From positions 744,001 to 808,000 of the forward strand of contig JAJEKV010000211.1 in the NCBI GenBank assembly GCA_021234155.1: a stretch of 64,000 nt of DNA. The letters are read 5' to 3'. The DNA comes from Isoetes taiwanensis. Its lineage: Eukaryota; Streptophyta; Lycopodiopsida; Isoetales; Isoetaceae. The position numbers and the translations under genes were made by a program. Under the pieces are notes generated by a model. It saw only the letters and a program-made list of their open reading frames with translations. It was not told where the DNA came from and did no database searches. Numbering within the stretch: the first letter of the stretch is position 1; each line of letters begins with the position of its first letter. This document shows, one piece after another, positions 47,316 to 58,586 of this stretch.

Positions 47316-48588
47316 TTAATAGGGCTCTCCCTTAATTACACTGGCCAAGTGCATATCCTTCTTCATTAAGGTGACTCGCTTGGCATGCACGGTGCAGGCG
47401 GTGGAATCTTCAAAATGTTGCACTATCTTTTGCTCAGCCGCTTCCTGTAGTGCCAACAGCATTTCATCTGTTACCCTCATGGCGGTGTTAAACTTCTGCA
47501 TTACTTCTCTAACTAAACGGGCAAACGGTGCACGGGGGATTAGGAAGCCGAAGCTGCGTTGGAAGTGCCTGATTTCTCGTAGTGCCCTTCTCTCGTTCTC
47601 CTTTCTGCTGGCTCTCTTCTTCGCTGGCTTCTTGGGAGGCTTGGGCTTTTCTGGCGGCGGCCTTAGAGTCTGCTTCTTCGTCGGATGTCCACCTTCGATA
47701 GTTCTTACTCTGTTTTGCTGGTAATAGGAGTTGTAATCCTCCCACTTCTTCATGTACGCGTTGTGCTCCCTCATCTTCCTCTCGTAGACCTTGATGGGGT
47801 CTACCACATAAGATTCTCGGGCAGGTCGTGGCTGTTTCTTCCTGTCCCAAGTTGGATATGGCGGAGGCTTCTGCACTTGATCCGGCTGTTCTTGGTCCAC
47901 CTGCTCTGCCCCTGGGGGCTTCAGTGTTAGGGTTGAAGTCCTCGTCGTCAGAGTCGTCGGACGAGGCAGGTTTGTCGGCCGGCCGCTCCTGGATAACGAC
48001 CGTTGCTCATGGAACCTTCTTGATCTTCCTTTGGCCCGCCTCCACGAACTTTCCTTTCTTCTGCTTCAGTTCCTCGGCCTCTTTGGCCTCCTGCTCCTCC
48101 CTCTTCCTCTTCTTCTCTGCCCTCTTCTTCTCTCGGCGGCGGTCTTTTGCCTCGTGTTTCTTGATCCATGCCGCGAGCTCTTCTTCTTCCAATTTGGATC
48201 GGCGTCGGCTCCCTCATTCTTCTTGCTCTCTGCCTCCTTCTCTCGAATCCGGGCTTGAGTTCTTCCTCCATGGTCGGCTCGAGTCGGTGCCTCTGCTCTT
48301 CCGCGAGCCTTGGTTCTCGTTCTCGCTGCTTCTTCATCCTCGAGCACCTGTGCACGCATCAGGTGCACCTGCGTCTTGATCGACCTGCTGGTCTATCTCC
48401 TCGTCCTGTGCTCCTCCCTGCTGGGATCCTTCTCTCTGGTGCTCATCTGAAGCCGTTCCCTCGTTCGATGAAGACTGGTCTCCTCTGTTGAGAAAGCTCA
48501 CGAAGCATCCCTGCATGTATGGGTTTGGATCTTGGCTGGTCGATTCGCCAAGTCGGGGAACTCGAGTGGTCTGTTTGGTCCTGGCCAT
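47316..48588 (-). CDS. histone H3-like cargo protein, minus copy, broken
   Basis: The ATG at 48588 opens MARTKQTTRVPRLGES, whose first seven residues match the H3 tail. A linker of about 300 residues is Glu/Lys/Arg-rich and changes frame near 48340 and 47950. The final frame, 47900-47316, contains EHNAYMKKWEDYNSYY and a Lys/Pro-rich stretch. It ends in a complete H3 fold at 47582-47319: REIRHFQ, LIPRAPFARLVREV, LLALQEAAE, QHFEDSTACTVHAKRVT and KDMHLASVIKGE, with no gaps against plant H3. Loop 1 has the length of ordinary H3, not CENH3. It has its own TATA box and lies first after the 5' LTR. Role unknown; a chromatin mimic or a targeting factor is plausible. Confidence 0.88.
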
Positions 48589-48691
48589 GTTTTACGGCTC
48601 GTCGATCCGAGGTCGGCGCTTAAAGATCGCCTTAAAAAGCGGGAGCAGATTCTCTAAGGGGGGGAAATGTACAAATGAGGGAGGTCTAGAT

Positions 48692-48700
48692 CTATTTATA
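48692..48700 (-). promoter_or_regulatory. TATA box of the H3-like gene, minus copy
   Basis: TATAAATAG on the reverse strand lies 112 bases before the ATG at 48588. Confidence 0.7.
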
Positions 48701-48802
48701 GTTTGGGCAATTTTTAGGTCAAATTTCAAGTTGCTCTATTTAATGTGCCAGGGCACCTATTGACTTAAAACATATACTTATTTCAGAGTTTTCTAAGTAT
48801 TG

Positions 48803-48869
48803 GTCTCACCGCGTTGCCTGGGCCAAAACCTAGAGTCTTGGTTTTGCTTAAAGTAGCGACGTGTGAGAC
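48803..48869. repeat. 67-bp inverted-repeat element, minus copy c
   Basis: This 67-base copy is upstream of the H3-like promoter, with a disturbed left arm (GTCTCACCGCGTTGCC). A further right half alone, GCGACGTGTGAGAC, lies at 48988-49001. Confidence 0.75.
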
Positions 48870-49193
48870 ATTGTACATTTTGACTAAATTATGTGATTGT
48901 AATATACCATTCTAGCTAAATCTTATCTTAGAACTCGATCTAGCATGTTACTTTTCTGAAATTCATCAACTTTTAAGGTGTTTATGGCCGCGACGTGTGA
49001 GACCTTCTTGCTTTAGAAGGATTTGGCTCACTGTTTTTAATCTTTTTATGTTCCAATTCACTTAACTGTTACTAGCTTAGCATATACCACAAAAATGAGA
49101 AATTTTTTTCCCATTTTTCGAGGTTTGAGGATCCTATCAAGTTAGTACTACTGGGAGCATGGTCAGTGCTTTGCTCTTGGTCTCCAAGAACAT

Positions 49194-49206
49194 TGCTCTG
49201 ATACCA
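49194..49206 (-). other. primer binding site, initiator-Met tRNA type
   Basis: The reverse strand reads TGGTATCAGAGCA, one base after the 5' LTR end. This is the standard plant retrotransposon site for initiator tRNA-Met. Confidence 0.9.
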
Positions 49207-49207
49207 C

Positions 49208-49472
49208 TGTGACGTCCCCTACTCATATACGGTGCACTACCGTATACAAACAGGAGTTCATCCCCCATACCAGCTCCATGCTAATATAGGGCCCTCCACG
49301 TAACACTGCAACCATGGAATGTTCCAGTGGGAAGAATGAAGGGGTCATTTACCCTGTCTCCCTCAGGGCCTACCTAGCTGCGGAAGCGTAATATATACAC
49401 GTCAATAGCACATACATCAATAACATATCACCACCACGAAGGGTGGCTCACCACATAATCTGCATAGACAAA
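49208..49472 (-). repeat. 5' LTR of the nested chromovirus, inner part
   Basis: It matches 32276-32540 almost exactly, then stops where the DNA transposon begins. The rest of the LTR resumes at 58590. Confidence 0.9.
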
Positions 49473-50309
49473 TTCACAAGGCACCCAAAATTAAAACCAA
49501 TATGGGTTTTTACCCTAGTTATATATATAAAACTGCTTAATAAAACCAATACATCTTTGTGGGTTGATATCATTAAAAACCTTATATGAATTTTATATGG
49601 TGTTCACCAAGGTGGTTTTCTAACATGTTTAAAAGCAATAATTAAATATAATGCTTTATATGCATGGTTTGTGAATGTGGTGTGGTATGGTGGTAATAAG
49701 ACGTGGTTTAATATATTGTTATATATGCGTGGTTCTTAGAATGCTAAAATAGCATGGCTTATTGATGTGGTAAATTTATATGGTTCTCCTTATGTTTACG
49801 TGTCATAGGTCATGATTGTTTAATGGCCTAAAGCCTTGCATGTTTATGCATCAAACCCATAATGCTTTTAGTATGCGATGATGGTTTAGTAAGTTTTTTA
49901 TGGACTGGTTAAAGTTCATAAATCATTAGTGTTTTGTTTCGAAAGCAGATTAAGATACTTTATAACACCATATCATTTTATTTTCTTAACTTGTAGTGGT
50001 TTCTTTGTTCAAACCCTTCATAATAATTGGTGTGTTATCTGAAGCATATATCACTACCGTCTTGTATATGACTAGTGGTTTCTAAAAGATAGTCCCAAAT
50101 TCCATAAGCTTGCAAGATCAAAAAATAATAAAAACAAATAAATCAAAGCTATGAGGATTTGAACCCCATTTTAACCATATATTGTGCATTATACCCAAAG
50201 TGGATACTTTAGTCATGCACTAAATCACTTTCTTCATATTGACTTATCCTCCGCACATTTTATTCAAAAAAAAGGACCTATGATAATTTATTAAATAAAA
50301 AACTACTTG

Positions 50310-52466
50310 TATATGTATACAAGTATTTTGCAGCTTAGATGTGGAAATTGAAGTAATTAACAATGAAAAACAGAACTATAGAATGGTAATCTCGTTTGCC
50401 TTGAAAGTGGTCGCAACCTCAAGGCCATTTTGGAAGCGCTTTGAAGTGATACCACATACACATAGACCAGACCGATAGTAAGTTGATTAGAAAGAAGCTC
50501 AATGCACTTTGCTCAAACATTACAAAGATGTGGGTGGTAGCATTCAAATCAAAATAACGGTTTTAAATTGAAGAACACGGGAAGAATTATCGGATGGTGG
50601 GCTCGAAGCCAAATATGCCCATTAGGAAATGTCTCACCCGTTCTTTTTCTTGATGCCCAAAACCGGCCCAACTAATTCCTTAGCAATAACGGAGTTAGAA
50701 AGGGCTGTAGACGCTATTGATCCCATTTTGTAGATGTACCAATACGTTGGAAATATTGGGATTTTCCTCGCCCAACCTTGAGGCCCCTTGTGGAAATCAC
50801 ACGCACTCCATGAAACCTAGATTGGATCAAAGAAAGATTATATTTTTTGCATAGAAAACCGCATAAAACATCATGGACAAGGATTTTACAAAGAAACCGC
50901 ATTTTTCAAGGTCACAAAAAGAGGTTTCCATGATTATAATAAAGCGGCATTATCTTTATCAACCAAATAAGACATCACTTTGGAAGATTCAACATCATTT
51001 ACCGATGACATTAAATATGTTTCATGCGTACAACAATTAAAGAACCTAGTATGAAAAACATACACTCGCTTCTGTTTAGATTAATTGCACATTTTTGCAC
51101 ATTTTGCAAATTTTCAAAGCAGAAACAGACCTCCACAATGTGAGATGAGCATCCAAATGAAAATCGTCGATGGTGACATCAAGAAAAGTCCGATGTGGCT
51201 CCATCTTCACATGAGCAATACCAGGTGCCTCCCATTGAAAACCATCGGCTCTGTATTTCCTTCATTGCGAACAATGAAGTAAACCTTGCATCCTGCATGA
51301 TGGGGTTTCAAGGTTAGGAAAAAAAGAAGGGCTGGTAAATAGGGAAGACAAAACGAATGGTTACGTCTTTTTGAGATGGTTAAAAAGAAAAACCGACATC
51401 ACTTTATACTTTGAACCCATGGCCAAGAAGAAGACAAAAGTTTCCTAATTTTATCGTTTTAGATTTTTTTTTTTTTCTTCTTCATGTTTTATGCTATATC
51501 TCTAGGAGGTCAGAATTGCACCCCCTAGTCAGTAAATGATGGGGCAAGCATACATTAACCCATGCACTTAATCAATTTATCATCAAGTTATAACTTGAGT
51601 CTAGACCATCAAAAAAGAAAGTAAACAGATCCAATCATTTAGACTACCAAAAGATGCCAGCTTGCAAGTAATAGAACCAACTCAGATCTTTGCGGAAGCC
51701 AAAGAAATCGGCAAAGAAAGAAAGTGCTAACCAAGTTCGTGAGCTTATTGTATAGCGATTAATTCGGGGCTTGAACATAAACCGCCAACGTTAATGCCTT
51801 CCAATCTTTGGATTTACATTGTTGTGGGTGTTGGCCTGGAAAAAGAACCCAAATAAGCACAAAAAATACATGACATGAATTCACACTGCCAAAACGACTG
51901 ATGTTTGCTATCAGCAGTGACAAAGGCACCTAAAATACTCACAAAATTGACAGTAAGATATAATTTCCCCATTTGATAGCCAACAAAGCAGTAAAAATGG
52001 GATCAACCTCTTACTTTACCACGGCTACAATGATTATTGCCATGCTTACTGGAATCAAGATTTTCAGCCGGATCGCTACCATGGGGCTTCTACATGCATC
52101 GTGCTACCTTTTACGAAGCAAGAAATTTGGGCATGTTGGCAAAGAAGGAAGAAAGCAGACAGAGGAATCCTTCTAGGATGTGAATCTTTGCAAACAACAT
52201 CAAGTCAAAAGTATGATTCAGAGTGTAAATAAGGAAATACCGATTGCCTGTCAAAAGGCACGCAGCATGCCTAAAGGTCTGCTAATGTCCCTCACTGGAA
52301 GCAAAAATGTAACTCTATTTCAAGTTCAACTCAGAGCAAGCAAACCTCCAAACTGAGAGAATCAGAGCACAATGTAAGATTACGGGGCTGTTTGCTGAGA
52401 ACAGACTCCTTACTTGGCTTCAATATGCACCCAAGTTTTTAAACAATGATATACAAGTTTAAAGTC
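50310..52466. repeat. 2.16 kb tandem duplication, unit 1
   Basis: Unit 1 runs from ATATGTATACAAGTATT to AAGTTTAAAGTCT and is directly followed by unit 2. It contains short exon-like pieces on the minus strand but no full gene. Confidence 0.88.
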
Positions 52467-54627
52467 TATATGTATACAAGTATTATGCAGCTTAGATGTG
52501 GAAATTGAAGTAATTAACAATGAAAAACAGAACTATAGAATGGTAATCTCGGACTGCCCAGAGCAGCAGTCGCAACCTCAAGGCCATTTTTAGAAGCGCT
52601 TTGAAGTGATACCACATACACATAGACCACTGATAGTAAGTTGATTAGAAAGAAGCTCAATGCACTTTGCTCAAACATTACAGCATGTGGCTAGTAGCAT
52701 TCAAATCAAAATAACGGTTTAAATTGAAGAACACGGGAAGAATTATCGGATGATCGAGCACTCGAAGCCAAATATGCCCATTAGGAAATGTCTCACCCAG
52801 TTCTTTTCTTGATGCCCAAAACTAGTTCCAACTAATTCCTTAGCAATAACGGAGTTAGAAAAGGTCAGTACTCGCTATTGATCCCAAGTCGTAGATGTAC
52901 CAATACGTTGGAAATATTGGGATTTTCCTCGCCCAACCTTCGAGGCCCCTTGTGGGAATCACCGCACTCCATGAAACCTAGATTGATCAAAGAAAGATTA
53001 TATTTTTGCATAGAAAACGCATAAAACATCATGGACAAGGATTTTTTACAAAGAACCGCATTTTCAAGGTTACAAAAAGAGGTTTCCATGATTATAATAA
53101 AGCTGGCATTATCTTTATCAACCAAATAAGACATCACTGGAAGATTCAACATCATTTACTGATGACATTAAATTTGTTTTATGCGTACAACAATTAAAGA
53201 ACCTAGTATGAAAAACATACACTCTGTTTCGTTAGCTGCACATTTTTGCACATTTTGCAAATTTTCAAAGCAGAAAACAGACCTCACGGTGCAGATGAGC
53301 ATCCAAATGAAAATCGTCGATGGTGACATCAAGAAAAGTCTGATGTGGCTCCATCTTCACATGAGCAATACCAGGTGCCTCCCATTGGAAACCATCTGGC
53401 TCTGCATTTCCTTCTGTTGCGGACAATGAAGTGAACCTTGCATCCTGCATGATCGGGTTTCAAGGTTAGGAAAAAAAGGAGGGCTGGTAAATGGGGAAGA
53501 CAAAACGAATGGTTACGTCTTTTTGAGATGGTTAAAAAAGAAAACTGACATCACTTTATACTTTGAACCCATGGCCAAGAAGAAGACAAAGGTTTCCTAA
53601 TTTTATCGTTTTAGATTTTTCTTTTTTCTTCTTCATGTTTTATGCTATATCTCTAGGAGGATGTAAATTGCACCCCTAGCTGTACATGATGGGGCAAGCA
53701 TACATTAACCCATGCACTTAATCAATTTATCATCAAGTTATAACTTGAGTCTAGACCATCAAAAAAGAAAGTAAACAGATCCAATCATTTAGACTACCAA
53801 AAGATGTCAGCTTGCAAGTAATAGAACCAACCTGTACTGCGAGCGCCAGCAAATCTGACAGCAAAGAAAGTGCTAACCAAGTCTGTGAGCTTATTGTATA
53901 GCAGTTAATTCAGTTGAACATAAACCTGCCAATAGTTAATGCCTTCCAATGCTGGATTTACATTGTTGTGGGTGTTGGCCTGAAAAAAAAAACCCAAATA
54001 AGCACAAAAAATACATGACATGAATTCACACTGCCAAAATGACTGATGTTTGCTATCAGCAGTGACAAAGGCACCTAAAATACTCACAAAATTCCGCAAG
54101 AAGATATAATTTCCCCATTTGATAGCCAACAAAGCAAAGAAAAATGGGATCAACCTCTTACTTTACGCGGCTACAATGATTATTGCCATGCTTACTGGAA
54201 TCAAGATTTTCAGCCGGATCGCTACCATGGGGGGGCTTCTACATGCATCGTGCTACCTTTTACGAAGCAAGAAATTTGGGCATGTTGGCAAAGAAGGAAG
54301 AAAGCAGACAGAGGAATCCTTCTAGGATGTGAATCTTTGCAAAACAAAGATCAAGTCAAAAGTATGATTCAGAGTGTAAATAAGGAAATACCGATTGCTT
54401 TGTCAAAGGCACGCAAAGATGCCTAAAGGTACGCTAATGTCCGCTAATGTCCCTCACTGGAAGCAAAAATGTAACTCTATTTCAAGTTCAACTCAGAGCA
54501 AGCAAACCTCCAAACAGAGAGAATCAGAGCACAATGTAAGATTACGGGGCTGTTTGCTGAGAACAGACTCCTTACTTGGCTTCAATATGCACCCAAGTTT
54601 TTACAATGATATACAAGTTTAAAGTCT
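52467..54627. repeat. 2.16 kb tandem duplication, unit 2
   Basis: Unit 2 aligns with unit 1 from end to end. Differences cluster where one unit has CAG or CTG and the other does not. A minus-strand exon-like piece at 53450-53282 (GIAHVKMEPHQTFLDVTIDD) ends at a GT and may be captured gene sequence; I do not recognise it. Confidence 0.88.
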
Positions 54628-54797
54628 TTGACGCTGATGATCTCAATGTGGGTTCCTACAAATTGATCAAGAGAAAAACTTTTCAATCCTCGCTGTCCGG
54701 TTTTAAAAGCACGAATCATGCAATCATCGTATATGAAGTACCTATGGTGAAAGATCTTGGTACGAAACATGAGCATGCGCCGCATGAAGAAACGCAT
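54582..54797 (-). pseudogene. captured gene fragment, unrecognised
   Basis: An open frame starts MRFFMRRMLMFRTKIFHHRY and has a clear coding look. It lies just outside the second repeat unit and reads into it. It could be the first exon of a captured host gene whose later exons lie in the duplicated unit. I cannot name the protein. Confidence 0.4.
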
Positions 54798-55469
54798 ACC
54801 TAGATAAAAAAAAAGGAAATCGCAAACTGTTAACCCTAACTCAATCAGAAGACCTGTTTCAGCGCAATCAGGAGCTTTGGAGCATCACGACACTATCTTG
54901 ACCAAATCGAGTGTTTTGAGCGCTTTACCTCAAGCGGATTCAGTGATTGGAAGCCATCGGACAGGAAAAGAATATCTGGAAATGGAAAAGGGGGAAAAAG
55001 ACTTGAATTCGTAAAGGGCAACGCAACCCTAAACATAACAATTAAAACTTTTGCTCCTTCATGTAGTGGATAGACATATTATGGGTATATTACTGGATAT
55101 TCATTGTACCTGCATAGACCTGCTGTTGGAGGTTGCCGGTGGTGGTCTTATCTAAATCCAGTGTATTCTCAAATTCGGTGGTTCATCCCCTTGCAATGGT
55201 TCTAACCTAATCATCTTTCTTGCTCTTCTTACCCTTCCATTGCTTTTTCTCAATTCTTCCCTGCCTTAATTTTCACAGGATTTGGATATGTCATTTTCAA
55301 ACTGCAAATGAACCCTATTTTGCCCTTGGAGGATCCCCCTCCTCCCCCTTTTTGTCATTCCAATATGGAACATCGTTGTTGTCTGGACTGCTTAAACATA
55401 GGCTTAAATTGCTCTTCTAGGGTGTTAAGATCAATTCGTAATAAATAAAAGCCTTCTTGTTCTTGAGAT

Positions 55470-55780
55470 AAATTAGATGAGACCTTGGCCCCGTGACTTC
55501 CATTGATGTTGGCCAAATTTGGAGCCCATTATAATTGCCATAATGAAATAAAGCCCTAACAAGCTGTCTATAATGCTTGTTACGGACAAACTATAACTAT
55601 TCTTGATAGTAGAGTTGGAGAAAAATCTGATATTTTGCAAAATTGTTGTTGAAGATGATAGCTTAAGATTTGCAGTTGGTCCAGAAAATATGTAGTCGTT
55701 ATCTTGAGTCCAAGACACTCCCTTGCTATCTGTATAGCTCTTTGAAGCGCCACAAAATCCAGGATTAAGAATCATGTTCA
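55470..55780 (-). pseudogene. malectin-like receptor kinase fragment
   Basis: The frame reads GFCGASKSYTDSKGVSWTQD, then DNDYIFSG, LQNIRFF and SYSLSVT. This is the opening of the malectin-like extracellular domain of plant receptor-like kinases. After a frame change the RALFYYGNYN motif is still visible. Only this one domain part is present and no kinase follows, so it is a fragment carried by the transposon. Confidence 0.7.
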
Positions 55781-56046
55781 AAACAATTATACCCCTTTCA
55801 AGAAAAAATCTAAACTCATGGACAACCCTTCACATGTAACACCTTGTTAATTTAGACTTTGAAAACCATGTGGATGGTTTTGTATTGCAAATCAACAATT
55901 ATACAAAAGTTTCCCAACAAAATATAAGTTCAGGCTGGAATTCACAATAGATAAAGAGGCTGGGCTTCAGAATAGAGCAGAAAGAACCTCCCAACATCAA
56001 GGGTGATGAAGAGGTGCTGGAACCAGAGAAAATATTTACACACCAA

Positions 56047-57360
56047 GATAAGAATAGAATACAATAGAATATGATTTTATCGTCCACGGAGACCAACTGG
56101 CCTATGGGACCCAAGTACAAAGAGAGAGAGCAAAGAAAGCGATATTACTACGGGATTAAAAACCCCGCCCCAAGGGTTTTTGGGAAAAACCTTAGTAGCA
56201 ATAAGGATGCCGACATCCGCATGATTATATATATAATCACAAGTACAACCGAGGTTAATGCCGGACGGGGGCATAACCGAGTCCCGCGTATCCATTACCT
56301 CCCCTGAGGTACGATCCCAACAAGCCTACGAGAGGCCGTGCTTTCGATTAGCTCATGCAAGGCGATGGGGCACAACTAACCGAAAGCATACCGAGGCCGG
56401 ATATGCTCAGATAGACGACGTGCTGGAGGGCATGACTTTCATCCTCAACGGCGCTGTTGTTGACAAAGACTGCAGGACTCGGCCCTCACGCTGCTCCCGA
56501 ATCCATCTCCCTGTCTCAACGCGGAGGTGGTGTGCACCTGTCGCGAATGGAAGCAATCACCTGCGCTTTTTCATGGGTAGATGGGTGCGCAGTAGTGGTG
56601 TGGCCCCTCGTGAGCATGGGATTAACTCATTGCCGATAATTTGCCACCTTGACATGTGACAGGCCTCAGCATCCCAAAGCTTGGCCATGAAGCAAGCATC
56701 CAAGCTTCGCTTCAAGGCAGCGTGTTCCTTCGGTATGCATGCCACCGGTCCACATCTGTGCCTCGCACATTCCATAGCGAGAACCACCGGGCTTGCTTGT
56801 CTTTCCAAAGAGGCTTTGAGTCGCCGGGCCCATCGCCACGCCAAAGCAAGGTTGGGCAGCCGGGCTTCATCCATAGCCACCACCACCTTCTCGGAAGTAA
56901 ATAATGTGACGTTCCAAATGACCCTCGTAATGGAAGGAAGCCTGTCTCCGGAGCAAGATCGATATGGGACCGTGGATTTCACTCCCGAGGCCGGGCCAAG
57001 AAGGCCTTCAGTACTGCTCTAGATCGTTCCAAGTGGTGAGGGATATCACCGCCCCCACACTACGCCCCATAGAGGAGGACCCGGTTCAACCAAGGCCCTG
57101 AACAAGTGTGCCTGGTGACCCCATGCATCTGACTACGCCTTGTGATTGTTGTTTTGCATTGCATATGGGGCTTTCCCACCGCAGATGTGACCGTAACGAT
57201 GGATGCATCCGGTGTGTGGTAGTAGAAAACTCAATGCCCAAATACTTATAAGGTGAGCCACCTCCACTACACCTCGGTAAGTGAATAAGGAGACTAGGAG
57301 TTCCACCTATCGAAGGTATCTTGTGAAATTCAAATTTCATCCGATCCACCGATGTGGCAT
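56047..57360 (-). pseudogene. LINE fragment inside the DNA transposon
   Basis: The minus frame 57349-57086 has the end of a plant LINE reverse transcriptase, YKYLGIEFSTTTHRMHPSL. A C-terminal part follows at 56982-56557 with Cys and His residues. The left end reads, on the minus strand, into GTCCCATA...GTGGACGATAAAAT and then ATTCT-like units, a microsatellite tail. It is 5' truncated. Confidence 0.6.
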
Positions 57361-58586
57361 GGTATTCTAAAATTCAACTAAAAGAATATGGCTCGCTAGT
57401 GGTGGAATATGAGCGAACTTTGCAATAATAGTGGGCAAAGTTTAGAGACCTTCAAATTTTGTACTTGGAACTCTCTAATATTAAAATTGCAATTACTCAT
57501 AAATTCTTTATTAACGATTGTAAAGATGTCAAGTAACCTATAATGTAAAGATGTCAAGTAACCTATATACTTCGTGGATTCAAGTGGCTGCATATGCAAT
57601 TTGCTACAATGAGAGAATCTTACGCACTCCTTAAAAGTTGTATTACCTCTAATGTCATTGAGGAAGTATGATTGATTACTTCTAGATTCAAGTAATCATA
57701 TATGTTGTAAATTGCAACACATTTCTTAAATAAAGACAAACTTGCCATCCGTTTCTTAAAAATATTTAAACTCAGGTAATACACATGATGCTATAAAAGG
57801 TATGCTCCTTTATAGATTGACATATGGTAAATTAAAAAACTGGATATTTTTACAATGTTGTAAATGCAAGTGGTTTGTTTGGTATCATAGAACAAAAATC
57901 ATATTGACATATTGAAATCAAGTTTATTTAACATATTGAAATCAAGTTCATTTACCATGGTTAACATACCATGGCAAATTAACATGATCAAATATTGTAT
58001 CACTAAACTTGGTGTATTAGTTTAGTACACATCATAGATACCGTATATTGGTCGTGAACCTTTCGAGCAACCCAAAAATAATTATACCTATATTGGTCTA
58101 GTAACGATTAGTTATAATAGCTATTTCCTTTGGAGTCTTGTGTTAATAGCCATCATGAAATGACGACCCTTTTGAGTGAAACTTATGAGTAACCACTAAT
58201 AATAGAAAAACCAACATGAATAATCACTATGAAATTTAAAATAGTATTAAAAACTCCCACAATTGAAACCAATGTGAATAACCATCATCACCTTGAAACA
58301 AATATTGAAAAACTCTTAAGAAAAGCCACTACCAATTTGATAAACCATGGTATAATAAAAAACCATAATGAATTACCACTATTGCATTAAAAACCATATC
58401 AAAAACCATTATCAACTCAAATAAACCATGCTTCAACAAAAAACCAATATAATTAACTATGTACTAATTATAAAAACCACAATAATATGTGGTTTTTATT
58501 AAGGATAAAAAAATCTGCATAGAAAACCACACCAATAGTGGTTTTTTAGTGGTAAATTATAGTAGTTAATTTTTTGGGTGCCTTGT
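57361..58586. other. right subterminal region of the DNA transposon
   Basis: AT-rich. From about 58080 on it is dense in AAAACCA motifs that mirror the TGGTTT motifs at 49490-49960. No gene is visible. Confidence 0.55.

Larger units (their letters stand above)
49473..58586. mobile_element. CACTA-like non-autonomous DNA transposon inside the 5' LTR
   Basis: The ends are inverted repeats: CACAAGGCACCCAAAA on the left (49475) and its reverse complement on the right (58572-58586). AAA on both sides (49470-49472 and 58587-58589) fits a 3-bp target duplication, though the left edge has two extra bases. Subterminal regions of about 450 bases carry many AAAACCA/TGGTTTT motifs, a CACTA trait. No transposase is visible. 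The inside holds a 2.16 kb tandem duplication, gene fragments and a LINE fragment. The transposon class is an inference from ends and layout. Confidence 0.7.

Noticed and set aside
47371-48491. Plus-strand frames opposite the H3-like gene
   Set aside because: These are shadows of the Lys/Glu-rich linker and H3 fold read on the wrong strand.
47316-48588. Calling the H3-like cargo a centromeric CENH3
   Set aside because: The fold aligns to ordinary H3 without a loop 1 insertion and the tail resembles canonical H3, so CENH3 is not supported.
50310-54627. Tandem duplication as an assembly artefact only
   Set aside because: The two units differ at many sites throughout and have distinct flanks, so they are two real copies, although individual differences may be sequencing errors.
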